Shown: positions 15,167 through 22,320 of the stretch, in pieces | Layout: each line of letters opens with the position of its first letter | Numbering within the stretch: the stretch's first letter is position 1 | Source: Paenibacillus sp. TCA20 | GTDB lineage: Bacteria; Bacillota; Bacilli; Paenibacillales; Paenibacillaceae | DNA length: 64,000 nucleotides | Direction: 5' to 3' | NCBI RefSeq assembly: GCF_000732325.1 | Contig: NZ_BBIW01000014.1 | Location: 62,001-126,000, forward strand | Translations under genes and position numbers: made by a program | Notes under the pieces: generated by a model | Told to the model about the DNA's origin: nothing | What the model saw: the letters and a program-made list of their open reading frames with translations, nothing else | The model's database searches: none

Positions 15167-17390
15167 GTGGGCGAAGCAATATGAGATGGAATGCCGTTTA
15201 TTGTCCCGAAGGGCCATGCTCATGTCTCTGCCAATGGTGTATGCTGCATTTTTTTGGCTGGTGATGTATTTCAACTTTAAAAATCCAATGCAAAATCTGT
15301 ATTACAGCATAGATCGTATTCAATCGGTCGGGCATACGATGACGCTTGGTGTGGCGATCTTCCTAGGTATAACGCTTGCACGCCGGGATCTGGCAAAATC
15401 TGCATATGATTGGGTGAAGAGCTATCCGATATCATCTGGTGTCCAGCTCACAGCGAAGTATGCTGCCATTCTCAGCTACTTGACGATATTCACGATCCTT
15501 ATTGCCGCAAGTATGCTCATCGCAGGGCAGATCAGTGGTCTGGAGGTGACGATCGTTTGGCCGCGCGTGCAGTATTTCGCTATACAGTACGAAGTGTCCT
15601 ATGCCGTCACGGCCGCTCTCGGGATGCTGCTTGGTGTCATCATCAGTAACCGGGCTGTGTACTTGATCGGATTCTGTGCCTGGATATTCGGTACCTTTTT
15701 CATGGAGATCTTTGTACTGGAGCGCTATGGCTGGCATCTGCTGAAGACATTTCATCTGAGCCAACTGTTCATCGAAAGCGGGAAATGGTATCAGACCTGG
15801 AGTGTAGCATTGTTTGCCGATGAGAGGAATGCTTCGAGAGTGTTTGTTCTTATGTTCGCCATGCTCTTACTTGCGGTTTCCATTCTTGTTCTGAATTATA
15901 AGCGTCCGGTGCGAAGGACGTCCCATTCCTGGATTGCTGCTGTGTGCATACTTGCGGTGTGCGCTGGGACGTTCATTCCCTACTCGTCCATATGGGCGGA
16001 GAAGAATGACCAGATTCAGGCCATACTGCACGATCCTAATGTAAAAATGGAAGGTGAGTCAGGTGGTGAGCATCAGAATATCTTTGCCATTTCCTCATAT
16101 GACCTCTCCATCACTCAGAAGGAACAGGACATCCTTGAAGGCTTCGCAGTGATGCGGCTGGAAGCAAAGGCAGTGGATAGAGAGGCTGATGCGCTGAAGT
16201 TTACACTGAATCGTGCTTTTGCGATCAAAGAGCTTCATATCAATGATGAGCCTGCTTCCTATGATCGCGAAGGGGATTGGATAACAGTTCGTGTCCCAGA
16301 ATATGCGAACGAGCCGACTGACTATGAGATTGTGATTCGTTACCAAGGAAAGCTTGTAATCCCTTCAAATAGCAATTTTGACGTATACTACTCTTTCAGT
16401 TCGGGGGAAAATACGTATCTGGGCGGTATGATCGGCTGGTACCCTATACCGGGCACGCAAAGCATCTATGAATACCGAGTGGGTGCAGCGGAAGAAGATC
16501 GAACTTTACTCCTTGCCAATACGCTGCAGGTTGAACCTGTAGATATGCGGGTTACTTTCCGCAATTTTAAGAACGAGATGTATACGACACTGGACAAGAT
16601 GGAATTAAAGAGCAGGGCAGAAGCAGGGGATCTGGCAGCGTCTGACGAGGATCAGGTATTTGCGGGGCGTGTGACGTCACCTCTGACAGCCATCGGAGCA
16701 TCGTTTTCGGAGATGACAAGTGAGATCGTGCCTCTTAAAGTGTACTCAACCCCTTTTGCACAGCGCTCTGTACAGCATGTGATGTCCTTGGTGGAAGAAC
16801 AGTTTGCCTATTTCAAATCATGGCTTCCCAGTCTTCAACCGCAATTCAAGCAGTTGTATATGTATGGTGATCCGCTCTACCTGAGCAGCTTATCTGATAT
16901 TCACAATGCGAGCTATATTCATAATGATCTTAATTCTTCATATGACGCTTTTACGGCCAGAAATTGGATGAATGCTCTGATGTTTGGTGATCAAGCCGGT
17001 GCAGATATGCTCTTGGCTACCCTGAGCGAGCGCAATCAATTAACTGAGACGACTGCTGATATCAGACATCTGATTGGAATGATCTGCTGGTATGTCTATT
17101 ACCTCGATTACGAGCATGAGCCGCAGCATGAGGCCATGAGTAACTCGATGCTGGCTTACTACTTGATGAGATATGACGCGCTGAGCAGTGACCTTCATCA
17201 TATGGCAGCTCAAATCATTAGCCAAGTCGATCAAGCCATGCAAGCAGGACAGACTGACCAAGTGAAGCAGGTGCTTCATCATTTTTATAAACAGGATCTC
17301 AGTGTGCCGCCGGTGAAGCCGAATGAAGTTGATTTTATTACACCGCAGCAGTGGAATAAGGTCTGGGACCAGGTGATGTCTGATGAGTAA
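15159..17390 (+). CDS. ABC-2 permease fused to M1-peptidase-like domain
   Basis: The 743-residue protein has an N-terminal ABC-2-type membrane domain (six helices between about residues 22 and 245, and another near 256-275). An outer domain runs from about 300 to the end. Residues 315-400 look like the beta-saddle N-domain of M1 aminopeptidases, with alternating strands ending in YEIVIRYQGK. The following part resembles the M1 catalytic fold, but I find neither HExxH nor GxMEN, so it is probably not a peptidase. ATG 15159 overlaps the upstream ATPase gene by 8 bases (ATGCATAA), and the 3' end overlaps the next permease by 8 (ATGAGTAA). It may recognise or chaperone an envelope peptide (inference). 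Confidence 0.75.
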   Translation: MHKWAKQYEMECRLLSRRAMLMSLPMVYAAFFWLVMYFNFKNPMQNLYYSIDRIQSVGHTMTLGVAIFLGITLARRDLAKSAYDWVKSYPISSGVQLTAKYAAILSYLTIFTILIAASMLIAGQISGLEVTIVWPRVQYFAIQYEVSYAVTAALGMLLGVIISNRAVYLIGFCAWIFGTFFMEIFVLERYGWHLLKTFHLSQLFIESGKWYQTWSVALFADERNASRVFVLMFAMLLLAVSILVLNYKRPVRRTSHSWIAAVCILAVCAGTFIPYSSIWAEKNDQIQAILHDPNVKMEGESGGEHQNIFAISSYDLSITQKEQDILEGFAVMRLEAKAVDREADALKFTLNRAFAIKELHINDEPASYDREGDWITVRVPEYANEPTDYEIVIRYQGKLVIPSNSNFDVYYSFSSGENTYLGGMIGWYPIPGTQSIYEYRVGAAEEDRTLLLANTLQVEPVDMRVTFRNFKNEMYTTLDKMELKSRAEAGDLAASDEDQVFAGRVTSPLTAIGASFSEMTSEIVPLKVYSTPFAQRSVQHVMSLVEEQFAYFKSWLPSLQPQFKQLYMYGDPLYLSSLSDIHNASYIHNDLNSSYDAFTARNWMNALMFGDQAGADMLLATLSERNQLTETTADIRHLIGMICWYVYYLDYEHEPQHEAMSNSMLAYYLMRYDALSSDLHHMAAQIISQVDQAMQAGQTDQVKQVLHHFYKQDLSVPPVKPNEVDFITPQQWNKVWDQVMSDE

Positions 17391-18108
17391 TCGCTGTACA
17401 TCTTGGCTGCGAATGGAGCTGAAGGGGATGCGCAGCGGATCATTCTGGCTGGTTGTCGCAATATATCTGCTGCTGCTCGGGACGATCCTGTTCCGAACCT
17501 TTGAGCATGAGGCTGCACCTAATCCAATGCAGTATAACGAGACGTTGTCTTTCTTATTATGCACGATGGTTGCGATGCTCTTCTTTCAGCGTGAATGGGG
17601 AGGCGGAAGTATGGAAACCATCGCTTCCTATCCGATGAGTCTGACTGCAATGACGATGAGAAAATGGGGCCTGGCCATCATTCTTATGCTGATTGCCCAA
17701 GCAGGCTGGATGACCTTGTATGTACTAAGATTCGGACAGATGACAGCTCTAACGTACCCTTGGGATGGAGGAGAAGCTATAACAGATACAGTTCAAAAGA
17801 TCGAGCTGTTAATTCAGCCTCTGCCTGCGATGATGTTCATGATCTCCATAACGATCTTCGGGATGGTGCTGAGCCAAAAGCTATACGGTGGTCTGGCGCT
17901 AGGCTTTGCCTGGTGGCTGCTTGATACGATTACGACGGGTGCAATATTACGCTATTTTACGTTATATACAACCTATTTGGACATGCGAGAGGTACCTTTT
18001 GTGCTGAACCGCTTACTGCTCGTGGGTGTGTCGCTCATCCTGTTAATCGTAAGCTGCTATGTCGTTAATCGCCGACAACGATACACCAAAGATCAGGAGC
18101 TGGAGTAA
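17383..18108 (+). CDS. ABC-2 type permease
   Basis: The 241-residue integral membrane protein has six predicted helices (around 20-40, 52-66, 93-115, 146-166, 172-196, 208-228). The topology and position suggest the second membrane subunit of the exporter powered by the ATPase at 14300. Its start codon lies inside the end of the fused permease gene, so the two are translationally coupled. No specific substrate signal is seen. Confidence 0.8.
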   Translation: MSNRCTSWLRMELKGMRSGSFWLVVAIYLLLLGTILFRTFEHEAAPNPMQYNETLSFLLCTMVAMLFFQREWGGGSMETIASYPMSLTAMTMRKWGLAIILMLIAQAGWMTLYVLRFGQMTALTYPWDGGEAITDTVQKIELLIQPLPAMMFMISITIFGMVLSQKLYGGLALGFAWWLLDTITTGAILRYFTLYTTYLDMREVPFVLNRLLLVGVSLILLIVSCYVVNRRQRYTKDQELE

Positions 18109-18136
18109 TTGTTAGAGACATGGAAGGAGGGATGCT

Positions 18137-18757
18137 GTGCTTACCGATGAGCAATTGGCACAAAAAATGAGCGAAGGAGATCAGGAGGCGTTTGAATTGT
18201 TGGTAGGCAGGTTTCATGGTCCTCTCCTTCTATACGCTGCAAGGCTGCTTGGTGACCGAGAGAAGGCTAAGGATCTGGTTCAGGAAACGTTCATTAAGCT
18301 GATTCGCCATCTGCGAGAACAAGACGGTCTTGATCATGTGAAAACCTGGCTATATCGTGTATTGATGAATCTTTGCCGGGATTACTGGAAGAGTGCTGCC
18401 GCAGTACGTGAACGAGCAGCAGGAGAGCAGATGCCTGACAAGGAGGACCCTCACATAAATGCGGAGGAACAATATCTCAAGGGAGAGACCGCTGACGAGA
18501 TCCGAATGCTGCTCGGTGAACTGACAACGCTGCAGCAGCAGGTCATAACTCTGCGTTTCTATGAGGATATGAAGCTGCAGGATATTGCGGAGCTCCTGAA
18601 TATTCCGCTAAGTACAGCAAAAAGCAGTCTATACGCAGGTCTACGTCGTCTAAAAGTAAAAATATTGGAAAAGCCAGAGCTTTATGCGTCGATGCCGAAT
18701 CTGATGACGGATACGTTTACAGAAAACGAGGTGTATGCCCATGAATCAAAAAGCTGA
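18137..18757 (+). CDS. ECF-type RNA polymerase sigma factor
   Basis: This 206-residue sigma-70 factor of the extracytoplasmic-function class has region 2 at residues 10-85 (EAFELLVGRFHGPLLLYAARLLGDREKAKDLVQETF, split here only for reading) and region 4 at about 115-170 (LQQQVITLRFYEDMKLQDIAELL). The start is GTG 18137, 6 bases after GAAGGAGG. The gene lies inside a run of ABC exporter genes and overlaps the membrane-protein gene after it, which is the usual place of an anti-sigma factor. It probably drives envelope-stress expression of this cluster, although no ECF promoter was identified. Confidence 0.92.
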   Translation: MLTDEQLAQKMSEGDQEAFELLVGRFHGPLLLYAARLLGDREKAKDLVQETFIKLIRHLREQDGLDHVKTWLYRVLMNLCRDYWKSAAAVRERAAGEQMPDKEDPHINAEEQYLKGETADEIRMLLGELTTLQQQVITLRFYEDMKLQDIAELLNIPLSTAKSSLYAGLRRLKVKILEKPELYASMPNLMTDTFTENEVYAHESKS

Positions 18758-19640
18758 TACAGGTCTCGAAATGCTGGAAAAGGAGCTTCGTTCTGTGCTC
18801 CCGCGTAAGGATGTTGTGCCCCCTTCTCAAGAAGAGACCTTGATGCTTCTCTCTTCGCTGCAAGGAGAGTTTGAGCTTCTTAAAAATAACAAGGCCGACA
18901 CAGCAGCAATTAGCAGTGACCCGGAAGTCCAACGAATGAATAACCAAAGTGAACAGTCCACTGGCGCTTGGGCAGAGGGTTCTATTCCTAAGCCTTCTCT
19001 GCAAAATCTGTTAAAAAGCCAGATGCGCAGAAATCAAGCAGCGATCTTCGGTACGGGGTCAGTTCTGTTTATGCTGCTCGCCGTCCTTATTGATCCCTAT
19101 CGACCCAATCAACTTTATGGTAATTTAAGCTTGACGATATACTCCATAACGACACCGCTGCTGTTACTGGTCGCGCTGCTGTTTACACTGCGTTCAGGGG
19201 ACCGGGGGCTAAGATCGGTGGAGAGAATTACGCCCTACCCACTGGCATTGATTGCATACAGCCGGGCTCTCTTGACATTTCTAACGGTGCTTGTGCTTGC
19301 ACTTCTCAGTAATGGAATCGTGTATCTGAGAACGGCGACAGTGGGTGGCGATGTATCCCACTTCGGACATTTTGTCCTGGTGTGGTTGGGGGTAACACTG
19401 CTAACTGGCGGGTCGGCAATGTCACTTCTGTTCTACAGAGGAGTGAAGGCGGCCATGCTCGGTTCTTCTGTCGTCTATCTAATATGGCTGGTGGTTCAGC
19501 AGCAGCTGTCCATTACGGAGAGCCCAGGTTCCCCCATCTTGTTATGGATCGACAGCCTCGTATTCGTTGCCGGAGCTGCCTTGATCCTATTTGCACACTA
19601 CAGAAGCCGGGCACTTATTGCTGGAGTGAGGAAGACATGA
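18741..19640 (+). CDS. Membrane protein, possible anti-sigma/ABC subunit
   Basis: This 299-residue protein has a soluble N-terminal part (residues 1-95, charged, predicted cytoplasmic) and six helices from about 98 to 290. ATG 18741 (9 bases after ACGAGG) is preferred over ATG 18735. It overlaps the sigma-factor gene and, by 4 bases, the ATPase gene that follows. An N-terminal cytosolic segment before the membrane is the usual shape of an anti-sigma factor, while the six helices and the downstream ATPase suggest an ABC membrane subunit. It may be both. I do not recognise a named family, nor a zinc-binding HxxxCxxC motif. Confidence 0.65.
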   Translation: MNQKADTGLEMLEKELRSVLPRKDVVPPSQEETLMLLSSLQGEFELLKNNKADTAAISSDPEVQRMNNQSEQSTGAWAEGSIPKPSLQNLLKSQMRRNQAAIFGTGSVLFMLLAVLIDPYRPNQLYGNLSLTIYSITTPLLLLVALLFTLRSGDRGLRSVERITPYPLALIAYSRALLTFLTVLVLALLSNGIVYLRTATVGGDVSHFGHFVLVWLGVTLLTGGSAMSLLFYRGVKAAMLGSSVVYLIWLVVQQQLSITESPGSPILLWIDSLVFVAGAALILFAHYRSRALIAGVRKT

Positions 19641-20503
19641 TTACGCTAAGTCAAATTCGGCAGCAAATGGGCAGCTTTGTATTGGACATTGAATCTTTAA
19701 CTCTGCATAATGGATTAACGATTCTTGTTGGAGAGAACGGAGCGGGAAAGACGACGCTGCTAGAGCTTCTCGCTACCGTGAGCGAAGTGCAGAATAATGG
19801 CGAGATCCGCTATGAAGGCAAGAGGGCAGCAGGCTATGATTTATTACTTGTGCGGAGCAGGATGGGATATGTCCCCTCTTCTATGGAGCTGTACGGGAGT
19901 CTGACGGTTTATAATCAGCTGCGTTATTTTGGTGAACTAAAGGGCATTTATGATGATGCAGTGTTTAGAAAGCTGCTGCTGGATTTTGACCTCGAGAAAG
20001 CTGCAGCTGTCAAGATTCGAAAACTATCAAGTGGCATTGTCCGCAGAATTCATATTGCGCAAGCGATGCTTACGAATCCACTATTCCTGCTGCTCGATGA
20101 GCCTATGAATGGACTTGATGCTGCTTTTCGTAGAAGTATCATTTCATATTTGTCCCAATCGGCTCAGCATCGCACCGTAGTAGCGGCTTCTCATGAGCTG
20201 CAGGAATGGGATCGAAGTGCGGATTATGTACTGTGGCTGGATCGGGGCAGGGTTGCTTTCTACGGCTCCACCTATGAATGGACTCAGCGGGTGACAAGTG
20301 AAGTGTATGAAGGAGAAGTCAGCGATAAGGAGCTGGCTCAAATCCCTGAGAGCTGTATCATTGCGCGAAGAGCAATACCAGATGGTCATGTGGTTCGGCT
20401 GTTCGAGGCAGGTCAGTTGAACTCATCTTTTCATAAAGTAACTCCAGGTATGGAGGATGCTTATTTTATCAGAAAAAGACTACAGTCCCCTCGTAATGAT
20501 TAA
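19637..20503 (+). CDS. ABC transporter ATP-binding protein, atypical signature
   Basis: The 288-residue ATPase has Walker A GENGAGKTT (about 33-41), Walker B LLLDEPMNGLD and the H-loop region ASHELQ. The signature reads LSSGIVRR instead of LSGGxxQR, so the second glycine position is serine. ATG 19637 overlaps the upstream stop (ATGA), so it is coupled to the membrane protein. With that protein it probably forms the second ABC module of this cluster. Confidence 0.85.
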   Translation: MITLSQIRQQMGSFVLDIESLTLHNGLTILVGENGAGKTTLLELLATVSEVQNNGEIRYEGKRAAGYDLLLVRSRMGYVPSSMELYGSLTVYNQLRYFGELKGIYDDAVFRKLLLDFDLEKAAAVKIRKLSSGIVRRIHIAQAMLTNPLFLLLDEPMNGLDAAFRRSIISYLSQSAQHRTVVAASHELQEWDRSADYVLWLDRGRVAFYGSTYEWTQRVTSEVYEGEVSDKELAQIPESCIIARRAIPDGHVVRLFEAGQLNSSFHKVTPGMEDAYFIRKRLQSPRND

Positions 20504-20671
20504 AGCGAGGATTTGTGGTCTCTTTTTTTGGTGTTCGTTGTTAGCAAAATCAAAATAAATAATTATTATAGGAAAAGTAGGGATTGATCTTTTCAAAGTT
20601 AACAAATTATGAGAGAATATGGAAAAAAAGCAGCGAGCGTTTGCCCCGCTCAAGAGGAGGAAAACAGAAAT

Positions 20672-21991
20672 ATGTCTAATGAACAAAAAGATTACGCATT
20701 TGAGACTCTTGCTGTACATGCAGGTCAGAAAATTGATCCAACAACGTTATCGCGGGCTGTTCCTTTGTACCAGACAACTTCGTATGCTTTTCGTGACAGT
20801 GAGCATGCGGCCAATCTGTTCTCCCTTCAAGAATTTGGTAACATCTATACTCGGATTACCAACCCGACCACAGACGTATTCGAACAGCGAATGGCTGCGC
20901 TTGAGGGCGGGGTAGGGGCGCTCGCTACTGCCTCGGGTCAAGCAGCCATCACTTTTTCTATTCTGAATATTGCTGGTAGCGGCGACGAGATTGTGTCAGC
21001 TTCAAGTCTGTACGGAGGCACGTACAATTTATTCTCTACGACGCTCGCCAAGCTTGGGATTACAGTTAAATTCGTTGACTCGCAAGATCCGGCAAACTTT
21101 GAATCGGCTATTACAGACAAGACCAAAGCCATATATGCCGAGACGATCGGCAACCCACAAGGTAATGTGTTAGATATAGAAGCGGTAGCTGCAATTGCGC
21201 ATAACCATGGCATTCCGCTAATTGTAGATAATACGTTTCCCAGTCCATATCTGCTGCGTCCGATTGAGCATGGTGCCGATATCGTTGTCCACTCAGCGAC
21301 CAAGTTTATCGGCGGGCATGGAACCTCGATTGGCGGTGTGATTGTAGACAGCGGTAAGTTCGACTGGGAGGCAAGCGGGAGGTTTCCAGGATTAACAGAA
21401 CCAGACCCAAGTTATCACGGGGTTGTATATACCGAGGCTGTTGGGCCGCAAGCCTATATAATTAAGGCCAGAGTCCAGCTGCTAAGGGATCTTGGATCAG
21501 CGATCTCACCATTTAATTCATGGCTGCTGCTGCAAGGACTTGAGACCCTTCATTTGAGACTTGAACGGCACAGTGCTAATGCACTTGAAGTGGCAAAATA
21601 TTTAGAGCAGCACCCGGACGTTCTGTGGGTGAGCTATGCGGGGCTTCCAAGCCACCCGTCTTACAGCCTTGCACAGAAGTATCTGCCTCGAGGTCAGGGA
21701 GCCATACTAACTTTCGGAATTAAGGGAGGAGCAGCGGCAGGCAGCAAGCTGATTGAGAATGTTAAACTGTTCTCCCATCTGGCCAATGTAGGGGATTCCA
21801 AGTCACTTATCATCCATCCGGCAAGCACAACGCATCAGCAGCTCTCAGAAGAAGAGCAGATCGCGGCAGGCGTTAATCCAGAGCTGCTCCGCTTGTCGAT
21901 TGGAACCGAGAACATTAAGGATATACTCGCTGACCTGAAGCAGGCCATTGAAGCGAGTCAGCTAGATCTGAGCGCGGCTAATTCATCCTAA
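20672..21991 (+). CDS. metY: O-acetylhomoserine sulfhydrylase
   Basis: This 439-residue PLP-dependent enzyme of the Cys/Met metabolism family makes homocysteine (or methionine) from O-acetylhomoserine and sulfide. The PLP lysine is in HSATKFIGGHG and the phosphate-binding TASGQAA block is present. The length (about 430-440) and the LSIGTENIKDIL tail suit the O-acetylhomoserine type rather than cystathionine synthases. ATG 20672 follows AGAGGAGG. It is monocistronic, and I saw no S-box or T-box in its short leader. Confidence 0.92.
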   Translation: MSNEQKDYAFETLAVHAGQKIDPTTLSRAVPLYQTTSYAFRDSEHAANLFSLQEFGNIYTRITNPTTDVFEQRMAALEGGVGALATASGQAAITFSILNIAGSGDEIVSASSLYGGTYNLFSTTLAKLGITVKFVDSQDPANFESAITDKTKAIYAETIGNPQGNVLDIEAVAAIAHNHGIPLIVDNTFPSPYLLRPIEHGADIVVHSATKFIGGHGTSIGGVIVDSGKFDWEASGRFPGLTEPDPSYHGVVYTEAVGPQAYIIKARVQLLRDLGSAISPFNSWLLLQGLETLHLRLERHSANALEVAKYLEQHPDVLWVSYAGLPSHPSYSLAQKYLPRGQGAILTFGIKGGAAAGSKLIENVKLFSHLANVGDSKSLIIHPASTTHQQLSEEEQIAAGVNPELLRLSIGTENIKDILADLKQAIEASQLDLSAANSS

Positions 21992-22007
21992 ATTAGGTTC
22001 GTCTTTA

Positions 22008-22040
22008 AACCCCAAGCCCTTATTGACAGGGTTTGGGGTT
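22008..22040 (+). terminator. Stem-loop after metY
   Basis: AACCCCAAGCCCT pairs with AGGGTTTGGGGTT (one mismatch) over a 7-base loop. The following sequence is not a clear T run, so termination is likely but not certain. Confidence 0.6.
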
Positions 22041-22091
22041 CATTGCATTAACCTATTCAGTTTCCGTCAAATGAAAGTTTCAACATTCTTA

Positions 22092-22121
22092 TTTACAATT
22101 TCTGTGGGCCAGGTATATAAT
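22092..22121 (+). promoter_or_regulatory. SigA-type promoter of the P1B-4 ATPase gene
   Basis: TTTACA at 22092-22097 and TATAAT at 22116-22121 have an 18-base spacer. The leader would be about 190 bases. Confidence 0.6.
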
Positions 22122-22164
22122 ACAGTAAAAGTTGCGCAAAACAAAAATAATTGTATAAATGCAA

Positions 22165-22186
22165 AAATGATTATCATTCTCAATGA
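22165..22186. promoter_or_regulatory. Fur-type box
   Basis: The segment contains AATGATTATCATTCTCAAT, matching the core ATGATTATCATT of Fur sites. It lies about 45 bases downstream of the -10 box of a metal-efflux ATPase gene, which fits iron-linked control. The position is unusual for simple repression. Confidence 0.55.
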
Positions 22187-22213
22187 TGTCAACATGCCAT
22201 TTTTACGAAAAAC

Positions 22214-22244
22214 CATGCTGCTTCGGGCTTCCCGAAGCAGCATG
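22214..22244 (+). promoter_or_regulatory. Strong leader hairpin before the ATPase gene
   Basis: CATGCTGCTTCGGG pairs perfectly with CCCGAAGCAGCATG around a CTT loop. TGTCATTTTAAGG follows, too few T for a standard terminator. It may be an attenuator, a processing site or a transcript-stabilising element. Confidence 0.5.
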
Positions 22245-22320
22245 TGTCATTTTAAGGCCATTAACAATGGCTCTCATTCTCAATTAGAAGTAAAGCGATG
22301 AAGAAAGGATTGTGAAGAAT

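Larger units (their letters stand above)
22041..22320 (+). other. Promoter and structured leader of the P1B-4 ATPase gene
   Basis: With the metY stem-loop before it, this makes a gene-free stretch of about 329 bases. It contains a promoter (22092-22121), a Fur-type box (22165-22186), a perfect 14-bp hairpin (22214-22244) and a second CTCATTCTCAAT-like element near 22271-22284. The short open frame within it has no ribosome binding site. Confidence 0.55.

Noticed and set aside
20504..20671. SAM riboswitch before metY
   Set aside because: The leader is too short and lacks S-box conserved blocks.
22023..22301. 92-codon frame upstream of the P1B-4 ATPase
   Set aside because: It spans a terminator, promoter, Fur-type box and hairpin and has no RBS.
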